The notes beneath the pieces were generated by a model. The model made no database searches and was not told the DNA's origin. It saw only the letters and a program-made list of their open reading frames with translations. Source: Planctomycetota bacterium (GTDB lineage: Bacteria; Planctomycetota; Planctomycetia; Pirellulales; Pirellulaceae). From it: 64,000 nt of DNA. The position numbers and the translations under genes are program-made. Positions 36,480 through 43,567 of this stretch are shown here, one piece after another (position 1 is the first letter of the stretch; each line of letters opens with the position of its first letter). The stretch covers positions 1-64,000 of the forward strand of contig JAPLNI010000059.1 of NCBI GenBank assembly GCA_026692865.1. The letters are read 5' to 3'.

Positions 36480-37928
36480 TCAAAATCCCGCGGCTTTGTT
36501 TTGCGGGATTTCGATTGCTGGTTCCTCATTAAAAATACTTGCAACTGGTTTGAACGTTGCAATGGTCGGCGTATTCAATTCGATCGCTCGTTGAGGCAGC
36601 TTTCCACTGATGATTCGCACGTCATAGCCCATCGAGACCAATCTACCCGCGTGCGACGAAGGGATGCGACTGCGAACAAAGACGTGATCGTCATCGTATT
36701 GCTTCGAAAGGACTTCACTCACGGAAGACAACCAAGCGACGGTTTTTCCGTCCGAAGGCGGAAGTCTTACTTCTAACTCAACAAAATCGTGAGTCAACGC
36801 AGACGAAACGGCCAGCGACATCATGCTGAAGCCTTCTCGAGTGAATGCGCTGATAGGAATGGCGTTTGGGTAACGAGATTGAACCACTTTGACGCGTTCG
36901 GCTGCGCCGGGACGGTCAATTTTATTCAATATCAAAAGCGTATCTTTTTCGTCGATGTCCAGATCGCGTAGCACTTTGTAAACGGACGAGATTTGATCCA
37001 ATACGGCTTCGTTGCTTGCATCGGCAACATGCATCAGAAGGTCTGCTTGTCGAGCCTCTTCTAAGGTTGCACGGAACGAAGCGATCAAACGGTGAGGAAG
37101 GTCTCGAATGAAACCGACGGTGTCGCTGAGCAAGATTGGCCCCCAGCCTGGCAACATCCAACGTCGTGTTCGCGTATCAAGCGTGGCAAACAGTTTATCA
37201 ACGGCTTCTACATCGGCATTGGTCAACGCGTTCATCAAGGTGCTTTTGCCCGAATTGGTGTACCCGACCAAAGAGACCGACATCGATTCCCGCTGAGCGA
37301 CTTCCCGCTCCTTGCGTTTGACGATCTTCGCGAGGTCTGCTTTGAGTTCGTGAATTCTTTTCTCGGCCAATCGTCTGTCGACTTCGAGTTGCTTTTCACC
37401 GGGACCACGCATTCCAACACCCATCGTTTGGCGTGAAAGGTGTGTCCACATCCGTTTGAGTCGTGGAAGTGAGTATTCAAGCTGTGCGAGTTCAACGGCC
37501 AATCGCGATTCGTAGGTGCGGGCATTGTTGGCAAAGATATCAAGGATCAACTCGCTACGGTCGAGCACCTTAACGTTGAGTGCTTGCTCAAGATTACGTG
37601 TTTGAGCAGGAGAAAGGTCGTTATCGAAAACCACCATATCCAGATCGTGCAAGTCGACCAAACCTTTGAGTTCGGCGATCTTTCCTTTCCCTAGATAGGT
37701 TGTCTGGTCAGGATGCTCTCGCCGCTGGACAACGGTTCCAACGACTACAGCACCTGCCGTTTCAGCCAATCCGCTCAACTCCTCAAGCGGGTTTTCGGGG
37801 GAAGCGTCTCGTGAAGAAAGCATTCTTGCTAAGACGCACAGTTCGCCGGCCGCACTTTGGGCACGATCATGGGTTTGCACGGGGATGGGGGTTTCCTTTC
37901 CGGGAGGGATTCTTCGGGTTACCTGCAA
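36480..37928 (-). CDS. hflX: GTPase HflX, ribosome-associated
   Basis: 482 residues. N-terminal HflX domain (about 35-215: AVVVGTVVQRREHPDQTTYLGKGKIAEL, NLEQALNVKVLDRSELILDIFANNARTYESRLAVELAQL, GMRGPGEKQLE), a helical linker, then the G domain with G1 GYTNSGKST, G3 DTVGFI and G4 NKID. HflX binds the 50S subunit and splits stalled or hibernating ribosomes. The first 45 residues are somewhat longer than in typical homologues, and the true start could be internal (ML at about residue 36). Convergent with the large secreted protein. Confidence 0.96.
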   Translation of the reverse strand: MQVTRRIPPGKETPIPVQTHDRAQSAAGELCVLARMLSSRDASPENPLEELSGLAETAGAVVVGTVVQRREHPDQTTYLGKGKIAELKGLVDLHDLDMVVFDNDLSPAQTRNLEQALNVKVLDRSELILDIFANNARTYESRLAVELAQLEYSLPRLKRMWTHLSRQTMGVGMRGPGEKQLEVDRRLAEKRIHELKADLAKIVKRKEREVAQRESMSVSLVGYTNSGKSTLMNALTNADVEAVDKLFATLDTRTRRWMLPGWGPILLSDTVGFIRDLPHRLIASFRATLEEARQADLLMHVADASNEAVLDQISSVYKVLRDLDIDEKDTLLILNKIDRPGAAERVKVVQSRYPNAIPISAFTREGFSMMSLAVSSALTHDFVELEVRLPPSDGKTVAWLSSVSEVLSKQYDDDHVFVRSRIPSSHAGRLVSMGYDVRIISGKLPQRAIELNTPTIATFKPVASIFNEEPAIEIPQNKAAGF

Positions 37929-38008
37929 TGTCTTACTCTATCGTAGTCCGTAAGCCAAATGGGGACAATTCGAAAGTCTTCTGTCGCACCAGATGAGAAG
38001 GATATTCC

Positions 38009-38076
38009 GTAGAAGAACTTGTAAGACTTTTGCTCGCGAACAGCGAAATCCTCAGAAGTCTTACGACTTCTGCTGC
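38009..38076. repeat. REPIN-like inverted pair of GTAG hairpins, copy 1
   Basis: Left arm GTAG (38009-38012) with a degenerate stem AAGAACTT-GTAA-GACTTTTG (38013-38032). Right arm CAGAAGTC-TTAC-GACTTCTG (38053-38072), a perfect 8-bp stem, followed by CTGC. It lies in the promoter-side spacer between hflX and the endonuclease IV gene. Confidence 0.7.
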
Positions 38077-38141
38077 GATCGATCGCGAGTAGAATCACTT
38101 TTTTACCGCGGTTTTTACCTTTTGACGCTATAGCCTGACAC

Positions 38142-39017
38142 ATGTCGATACTCATTGGTTCACATTTATCGATCGCTGGCGGTTGCCATCGAGCGGCTGA
38201 AGAGGCCGGAGGGCTGGGGATGAAAGCTCTTCAGATATTCACGAAAAATAATAACCAGTGGGCAGGAAAACCGATCTCCGAAGCGGATCGAAGTTCGTTT
38301 TTGGCTGCCGCGGTTAAAAACGAACTCGCTCAACCGATCTCGCATGCTTCCTATTTAATCAATCTTGCATCGCCAAAGCCCGAGTTGTGGCAGAAGTCTG
38401 TTGATTCCATGGTCGACGAGATCCAACGGGCAAGCTATTTGAACCTAGCGGGAGTCGTGATGCATCCAGGTTCTGCGACCGATGGTGATCGTAAAGCGGG
38501 GCTGGATCGGATCGCCAAGGGGATCGATGCGATATTCAAAATGGTTTCAGCCAATGAACCTCGCAGTCAGGTGAAGCTTCTGCTGGAGAACACTGCTGGC
38601 CAAGGAAACGCTCTTGGCTGGCAGATAGCTGATTTGACAGAGATTTTTCGACGCTCGGAAGCTTTCGAATCGCTTGGCATTTGCATTGATAGTTGCCACA
38701 GCCATGCGGCAGGTTACGATCTCACAAACGCTTGCGGTCTGGACCGGTTAGTTGATGAGTTGAGCGTCGATTCGCTGATCAGTCGAGTTGCTGCAATTCA
38801 TCTTAACGATAGTAAAAAGCCTGCTGGTAGTCGCGTGGATCGTCATGAACATCTAGGGTTGGGGCACCTGACGCTCGATGGAATCGCACGTTTCATCAAT
38901 CATCCAGCGTTTCGATCGCTACCCATGATCTTAGAGACGGAAAAAGGGGAAAGCGATGACGGCATCTCTTGGGACGTTGTGAACATGGATGTCGCGAAAC
39001 GACTTTACAATTCGTAA
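38142..39017 (+). CDS. nfo: deoxyribonuclease IV (AP endonuclease)
   Basis: 291 residues, normal for endonuclease IV, a zinc-dependent enzyme of base-excision repair that cleaves 5' of abasic sites. Metal-ligand and signature blocks are present: IGSHLSIAGG at the N-terminus, FTKNNNQW, the HPGSATDGD block, LLLENTAGQGNALGW, ICIDSCHSHAAGYDL, HLNDSKKPAGSRVDRHEHLGLGHL and LPMILETEKGE. Cytoplasmic. No evident operon partner. Confidence 0.97.
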   Translation: MSILIGSHLSIAGGCHRAAEEAGGLGMKALQIFTKNNNQWAGKPISEADRSSFLAAAVKNELAQPISHASYLINLASPKPELWQKSVDSMVDEIQRASYLNLAGVVMHPGSATDGDRKAGLDRIAKGIDAIFKMVSANEPRSQVKLLLENTAGQGNALGWQIADLTEIFRRSEAFESLGICIDSCHSHAAGYDLTNACGLDRLVDELSVDSLISRVAAIHLNDSKKPAGSRVDRHEHLGLGHLTLDGIARFINHPAFRSLPMILETEKGESDDGISWDVVNMDVAKRLYNS

Positions 39018-39054
39018 ATCCACGTAGCGGTTTGTGCTTTTAGTCGTACTCAAT

Positions 39055-39120
39055 GAAATGGTACTCGTACTCGTATCATCGAGCACAAATACCGCCGATG
39101 GCTGAGTACGAGTACGAAAA
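39055..39120 (+). repeat. GTACTC-rich dispersed intergenic repeat, copy 2
   Basis: Tandem GTACTC words, then a divergent segment and CCGCCGATGGCTGAGTAC at 39093-39110, identical to 36346-36363, then GAGTACGA words. Copy 3 at 61957-62055 has the same hexamers but not the 18-base core. Confidence 0.7.
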
Positions 39121-39317
39121 GAGAGGAGTTGCGAATAAAAGATTCAGTTAGGTGGTGGCGATTACTCAGGAGTGTGGAATAAAACGCTATTGAAAAGTTT
39201 TCGTAGGGACTCGGCTACTTGGGCTTCGCGACTTTGCAAGAAGCTGTTTGTGATACAATCCGCATCAATCACCATGTTTATGTTCATTTAAATTACGTCG
39301 ATTCGAACTGAGTAAAG

Positions 39318-40262
39318 ATGCAAGAAAAGATTACGATCGATGGTGTTACCGTTTCGCTGGGGAACCCAATCCAAAATGAATCACAGTGGATTGGACAGAT
39401 GGAAGTTCTTCGACAACTTGCGGCATGTTGGTTAGTCGTTGATGAAAAGGATTTGCCGCTTGCTCCGCGATTGGTAGGTCCACCGGGTATCGGGAAAACG
39501 GCTCTCGCGATGGCCGCCGCCAAGGCTCGCAATCAAGAGCTTTACATCTATCAATGTACCGCCGACACGCGTCCCGAGGATTTGTTGATTACACCAATCC
39601 TTGGAAGCGACGGCAAGATTGCCTATCACGCCTCGCCGATGGTTACCGCCATGATTCGCGGTGGAGTCTGCATTCTGGACGAGGGGAATCGGATGAACGA
39701 GAAGTCGTGGGCTTCGTTGGCTCCGTTGCTGGATCATCGCCGTTATGTCGAGTCGATTGTGGCTGGGGTAACCATTTCGGCTCATCGAGATTTTCGATGT
39801 GCTGTGACGATGAACCAAGATGATTCGACTTACGAGATTCCTGACTACATTCTCAGTCGTCTCCAACCGACGCTTACCGTTGGATTTCCGAATCGACAGG
39901 ACGAGCTTTCGATACTCCAGTATCACTTGCCTTTTGCCGCAGACGAGATGCTGTCGCTCACGGTTGATTTTCTTCAGCAGTCGCATTCTTTAAAGTTAGA
40001 CTATTCCGCTCGGGATGGTATTCAATTGCTTCGATATGCGATGAAGCGAATGTCGCAGGACTCGACGCACCCGGTCTCGAAAGACGCACTCTGGCGGGAA
40101 GCTCTCGAGGCATGTTTGGGAGATGACGCGTTGGATTTGCAATCGGCCTATGAGCGACGCAAGCGATCGCTACAGAATGAAGGGCTTCCCCAGGGGCTCG
40201 GTGACTTTTTCTTAGACCCCGATGATCCGCTTCATCCCGATTTCGACGATGAAGATCATTAG
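39318..40262 (+). CDS. MoxR-family AAA+ ATPase
   Basis: 314 residues. Walker [10 protein letters not shown] (about 57-65), Walker [11 protein letters not shown] with the arginine-rich neighbour, sensor 1 region [11 protein letters not shown] and the MoxR-type C-terminal domain ([16 protein letters not shown]). MoxR ATPases act as chaperones for vWA-domain or metal-enzyme partners. None of the usual partner genes (DUF58, vWA) is adjacent, so the client is unclear. It starts at ATG 39318; no Shine-Dalgarno is evident. Confidence 0.88.
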   Translation: MQEKITIDGVTVSLGNPIQNESQWIGQMEVLRQLAACWLVVDEKDLPLAPRLVGPPGIGKTALAMAAAKARNQELYIYQCTADTRPEDLLITPILGSDGKIAYHASPMVTAMIRGGVCILDEGNRMNEKSWASLAPLLDHRRYVESIVAGVTISAHRDFRCAVTMNQDDSTYEIPDYILSRLQPTLTVGFPNRQDELSILQYHLPFAADEMLSLTVDFLQQSHSLKLDYSARDGIQLLRYAMKRMSQDSTHPVSKDALWREALEACLGDDALDLQSAYERRKRSLQNEGLPQGLGDFFLDPDDPLHPDFDDEDH

Positions 40263-40283
40263 TTCGTTTGAGGTAGTCTTTGG

Positions 40284-40366
40284 GTAGCCGAAGTCGTGAG
40301 ACTTCGGAAGTCAAAGGAAACATAAGTAGACTTTGTAGTCTTCAGATGTCTTACGACATCTGCTAC
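40284..40366. repeat. REPIN-like inverted pair of GTAG hairpins, copy 2
   Basis: Left arm GTAG at 40284-40287 with stem CCGAAGTC-GTGA-GACTTCGG (40288-40307). Right arm CAGATGTC-TTAC-GACATCTG (40343-40362) followed by CTAC (40363-40366), the complement of GTAG. Both stems are perfect. Relative to the arm at 38053 they differ at two stem positions, each time on both sides, so pairing is preserved. Located between convergent genes. Confidence 0.8.
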
Positions 40367-40386
40367 CAGAATGAATCCTCGCCTAA

Positions 40387-41196
40387 CTAATCACCGAGCC
40401 AGATTTTGGGTTTGCTTGCGGGTGAGTCGGCCACGGTGTTTTGAAGTCGTCGGCTTTTGATTCGAATGTATGGCGGGATGTAAGAGCATCGATGACCGAA
40501 TGAACCAGGCGGGTGATCTGGTTTCGCGTGGTGAGGTTCGACAAGATCTTCGATTACGAAACCAGCACGACAAATACCACCCAGGATAGATTGCAGTGAA
40601 TGAATTATCTCGTCGGTTCCAGGTTCGCGTAATCGACTGGGTAGCGTTGCTTGTGCGGAGATGCTGCCGCTTGTGGCAGGTCGCTCGATAACGTAGTTGC
40701 CTTCATTAGGTACGAGTGAGGCCTGAAGATTCATCGGTTGCTTATGCTGCGAGATGTATAAGCCGCCGGTTCGAAGAACTCTGGCTACTTCATGAAAGAC
40801 GGCAGAGGGGCGATCGATGTAACAGGTGCTTACTGGATGGACGACTAGGTCAAACTCCTCTTTCTGAAGCGAACTTAGATCACACATATCGCATTCGATT
40901 AGTCGGATATCCATTTTTCGTTGCATTGCCACTTCGCGATCGATTTCCAGCATTCCTGGGCTGATATCCGCGACCGTTACTTCGGCACCTGCGGCGCAGT
41001 AGAGCGGGCCATGCCGCCCCCCTCCAGCGGCCAGACAAAGAACTCTCCAGCCTTGGATACTTCCGCCCAGCCAACCTATTTCGTCAACGGACCGCAGCGG
41101 ATTCCTGAGTTCTTCGTCTGTGGCTGGCGTGGCTAGGACGTGCCCTGATCGCGCCATGCGGTCCCAGGCGTTACTATTTTTCGCTGTAATGTTCAT
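40387..41196 (-). CDS. class I SAM-dependent methyltransferase
   Basis: 269 residues. Motif I VLCLAAGGGRHGPLYCAAGA (about 51-70), the acidic motif II residue in VTVADISPGMLEID, and VHPVSTCYIDRPSAVFHEVARVLRTGGLYISQHKQP as motifs III/IV. Rossmann-fold methyltransferase. The substrate is unknown; the combination with the FEVxxSRxRLRPGT-like middle suggests a small-molecule substrate. Transcribed opposite to the following Flp pilin genes. Confidence 0.88.
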   Translation of the reverse strand: MNITAKNSNAWDRMARSGHVLATPATDEELRNPLRSVDEIGWLGGSIQGWRVLCLAAGGGRHGPLYCAAGAEVTVADISPGMLEIDREVAMQRKMDIRLIECDMCDLSSLQKEEFDLVVHPVSTCYIDRPSAVFHEVARVLRTGGLYISQHKQPMNLQASLVPNEGNYVIERPATSGSISAQATLPSRLREPGTDEIIHSLQSILGGICRAGFVIEDLVEPHHAKPDHPPGSFGHRCSYIPPYIRIKSRRLQNTVADSPASKPKIWLGD

Positions 41197-41247
41197 GAGC
41201 TCGACTTGATTACGAAAGATTATTATTTATTGGTCGAAAGGCAGGTT

Positions 41248-41272
41248 GCCCAGTTCGAAAACTGAGCTTTTT
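41248..41272 (+). terminator. terminator or attenuator upstream of the Flp pilin genes
   Basis: Stem GCCCAGTT (41248-41255), loop CGAA, AACTGAGC (41260-41267) with one mismatch, then TTTTTC. On the plus strand no gene ends here, because the flanking gene is antisense. It could therefore be an attenuator in a long leader of the pilin transcript, about 340 bases before the first ATG, or insulation from antisense transcription. Confidence 0.5.
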
Positions 41273-41500
41273 CTAGATGCTAGTTTGCATTTTTTGTCTT
41301 CTCCATCGCCATGTAGGTAGGCTTAGAACTTTGATAACGATTGTAGAGAGCCACGACGCGGAAAATATAGCGATAGCGGGGGATTTACTGATGAGGAAAG
41401 TTTTGAATTGCATAAAGCGTGTCCTATGTTTATTTAGCGATTCGCGTTCGAATTGTTGCCTCTGTAAAGGGAGGCGAATACAGCCCTCGAGTTGGTTGAA

Positions 41501-41520
41501 TGGTACATGGCGATGTACCA
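41501..41520 (+). promoter_or_regulatory. hairpin in the leader of the first Flp pilin gene
   Basis: Perfect 8-bp stem TGGTACAT / ATGTACCA with a GGCG loop, 85 bases before the start of the first pilin. It may be a dyad operator or an mRNA hairpin. Confidence 0.4.
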
Positions 41521-41604
41521 TCACAGGATAGCCGACGCGTCGGGCACCAAGTTAAGTTTCGAATTACCTCGAATGCCGGGGTGTTCGATGATTCGGAGGA
41601 AACT

Positions 41605-41793
41605 ATGAAGAATTTCGCGTCAAAAGTTAAGCGTTTTCTAAAGTCAGAAGACGGACCAACAGCTGTTGAATACGCAGTTATGTTGTCGCTGATCATCGTT
41701 ATCTGCTTGAGTGCAGTACGTACGGTTGGTACCAATGCATCCGCCACATTCACATCGGTTGCAGGACAAATTTCGGGTACGCCCGCTTCGTAA
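41605..41793 (+). CDS. flp1: Flp/Fap-type pilin (tandem copy 1)
   Basis: 62 residues. GGAGGA lies 4 bases before the ATG at 41605. Short basic leader MKNFASKVKRFLKSEDG, then the Flp prepilin site G/PTAVEYAVML with Glu at +5 and Tyr at +6 after the expected cleavage following Gly, and a hydrophobic core LSLIIVICLSAVRTVG. Major subunit of a Tad/Flp pilus, processed by a TadV/CpaA prepilin peptidase, a candidate for which is 530 bases downstream. Almost the same protein follows at 41834. Confidence 0.9.
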   Translation: MKNFASKVKRFLKSEDGPTAVEYAVMLSLIIVICLSAVRTVGTNASATFTSVAGQISGTPAS

Positions 41794-41833
41794 TTTCTGC
41801 TGGTGCAAGCTAGTAGGTTTAAGGAGTGGCGAG

Positions 41834-42022
41834 ATGAAAGATCTCTACTCGAGAGTACAACGTTTTCTGAAATCGGAAGACGGACCGACGGCTGTTGAAT
41901 ACGCCGTGATGTTGTCGCTGATTATCGTTATCTGCTTAACGGCAGTTCGAACGGTTGGTAACAATACACGAACAACGTTCACCTCGGTTGCCGGACAAAT
42001 TTCGGGAACTCCTGCTTCTTAG
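41834..42022 (+). CDS. Flp/Fap-type pilin (tandem copy 2)
   Basis: 62 residues, identical to the upstream pilin over most of its length, including the SEDG/PTAVEYAVML processing site and TFTSVAGQISGTPAS C-terminus. It differs mainly in the N-terminal leader (MKDLYSRVQRF) and the VGNNTRTT segment. AAGGAG lies 7 bases before the ATG at 41834. It is followed by a strong terminator at 42047, so the two pilins form their own unit. A recent tandem duplication. Confidence 0.9.
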   Translation: MKDLYSRVQRFLKSEDGPTAVEYAVMLSLIIVICLTAVRTVGNNTRTTFTSVAGQISGTPAS

Positions 42023-42046
42023 CATTGTTTCCGGCCCTTTTTGCGA

Positions 42047-42092
42047 CGCAGGCGATCTTCAGGAACCGTCGATCGCCTGCGCCACTTTTTTT
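42047..42092 (+). terminator. rho-independent terminator after the two Flp pilins
   Basis: 10-bp perfect stem CGCAGGCGAT (42047-42056) / ATCGCCTGCG (42072-42081), then CCAC and a run of T at 42085-42092. It should separate the pilin transcript from the peptidase gene. Confidence 0.8.
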
Positions 42093-42121
42093 AAAACATT
42101 TATTTTGGACCCGACTGCATT

Positions 42122-42232
42122 ATGAACCATGGACTACTACCAATCGAAGCGATTAGTGGGCTCTGGCAAATGATGGGATGTTTCATGGGCCTGATGGCTG
42201 TGATGTGGTTCTGGCTTTTCCCAGCAAAGTAG
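42122..42232 (+). CDS. small membrane peptide in the Flp locus
   Basis: 36 residues, too short for most gene callers. It starts at ATG 42122 and ends with TAG at 42230-42232. The peptide is hydrophobic and Met/Trp-rich (LWQMMGCFMGLMAVMWFWLF), so it is probably one membrane helix. No clear ribosome-binding site. It sits between the pilin terminator and the prepilin peptidase. Coding status is uncertain, but the position and composition make it worth testing. Confidence 0.4.
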   Translation: MNHGLLPIEAISGLWQMMGCFMGLMAVMWFWLFPAK

Positions 42233-42320
42233 GCGAGCCACACTCCTAATTTGCGACCATCTTAAGATGGATCGCGGCAATCATTCAAAGTACTCATTCA
42301 AATCAACAAGCATAGAAATC

Positions 42321-42884
42321 ATGGAACTGGCAGCTTTCGCAGACGCTTTCATTCAGCACTGGCCGATTTGGTTGGTCTCTGTAGTTCTCGTAGTCGCTGC
42401 AGTGATTGACGGCTGGGCGTTGAAGGTTCCGAACTGGATTACCTTCCCGATGATTATCACAGGTTGGATCTATAGCTACGCCGTTGGTGGCTTCGAAGGA
42501 CTAGGCTGGAGCGTTGCTGGCTCGGTCGTAGGGCTGCTGCTGCTCTACCCGCTCTACAGTGTCGGTGGTATGGGAGCCGGAGACGTAAAACTGCTTGCCG
42601 GAATTGGTGCATGGGTTCACGTAGAACATACGTGGCAAGTGTTCGTAGCGACAACCATCGTCGGTGCGCTCATGGCGATCGTGATGGTGCTTGCAAGCGG
42701 ACAATGGAAACATCATGCGAATCAATTCGTATTCATCATTCGCGAATGGTTCGAAGTTGCTGATCCAGAACAGCTCTATCAGATAGCTGCCGAGCGCAAG
42801 CCCCGCATGCGACTTCTCCCGTACGGAATTCCAATGACGTTGGCAGCTTTAGGATACTTCGCTTGCCAGGGAATGTATTTCTAA
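42321..42884 (+). CDS. prepilin peptidase, TadV/CpaA type
   Basis: 187 residues from ATG 42321; an upstream ATG at 42267 adds 18 polar residues. Neither has a clear ribosome-binding site. It is an integral membrane aspartic peptidase with the A24 signature: the first Asp in VVAAVIDGWALKVPNW and the second in GGMGAGDVKLLAGIG (GxGD motif). It cleaves the leader of the Flp prepilins at the Gly site, presumably those encoded 300-700 bases upstream. About six membrane helices. The TadA ATPase, TadB/C and the secretin are not in the window. Confidence 0.88.
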   Translation: MELAAFADAFIQHWPIWLVSVVLVVAAVIDGWALKVPNWITFPMIITGWIYSYAVGGFEGLGWSVAGSVVGLLLLYPLYSVGGMGAGDVKLLAGIGAWVHVEHTWQVFVATTIVGALMAIVMVLASGQWKHHANQFVFIIREWFEVADPEQLYQIAAERKPRMRLLPYGIPMTLAALGYFACQGMYF

Positions 42885-42921
42885 AATCCCTCTGGCAAAT
42901 AAACTTAGATAAGAGATCAAA

Positions 42922-43362
42922 CTAGGCCTTTTTGATTTGCTCGATGAGCGATAGCAACTCGCGAGCACTTTCGATCGATCCGGTCGCTTCGATGAAACGC
43001 AAGCCCGCCTCGATCGTCGAGTAGGCTCCGCCGCTAGGAACTGCTGCCTTGGATGCGGCATTTGGCGATCTTGCAACGGCTGTTCTCTTCAGAGGCTTGC
43101 GGCCTCGCTTCTTCGGAGTCTTTGCAGCGATATCTGCGGTTGCCTTGGCTGCCTTGCCAGGCTTAGGACCACGCTTTTTAGGACCCGTCGACGCTCGTTT
43201 AGGGGAAGTCGCTCGCAATTTCTGCTTGGCGTTGTTGACGTCTGAGAGTTTTACTTCGTATTGCGACAGGGCAGCTACAACATCTTTTACAGTCGCCCCG
43301 GGATGGGACTCTAGATACTCTAGGGCGAGGCGTGACTTACTAATCTTTGGCTTGGTGGTCAT
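42922..43362 (-). CDS. basic AT-hook-like DNA-binding protein
   Basis: 146 residues, Lys/Ala/Pro-rich. The N-terminal 50 or so residues resemble a winged-helix-like unit (SRLALEYLESHPGATVKDVVAALSQYEVKLSDVNNAKQKL). Then come two basic motifs, KKRGPKPGK and KKRGRKPLK, the latter with a GRKP AT-hook core, and a C-terminal predicted helix (STIEAGLRFIEATGSIESARELLSLIEQIKKA). It resembles histone-H1-like/AT-hook proteins common in planctomycetes, likely a nucleoid-associated or regulatory protein. It reads away from hemDE on the other strand; the 205-base spacer is shared. Confidence 0.75.
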   Translation of the reverse strand: MTTKPKISKSRLALEYLESHPGATVKDVVAALSQYEVKLSDVNNAKQKLRATSPKRASTGPKKRGPKPGKAAKATADIAAKTPKKRGRKPLKRTAVARSPNAASKAAVPSGGAYSTIEAGLRFIEATGSIESARELLSLIEQIKKA

Positions 43363-43567
43363 GATGCTTTTTCTCAGTGGTATAAAAATTCGCGACTAAC
43401 CGGTTCTAGACACGGCTAGCATCGACACGGAATCGTTCGAGTCGTTTCCGGGGGGCGATCCGCAAAATCAGTAAATTTGCTAAGATAGGATCTTAATCGA
43501 AAAACTGATAACGGCTATTGCTGTTTTTTAGTAAATCCCCGATCTTCCCCAAACTACCTAGGATCGC

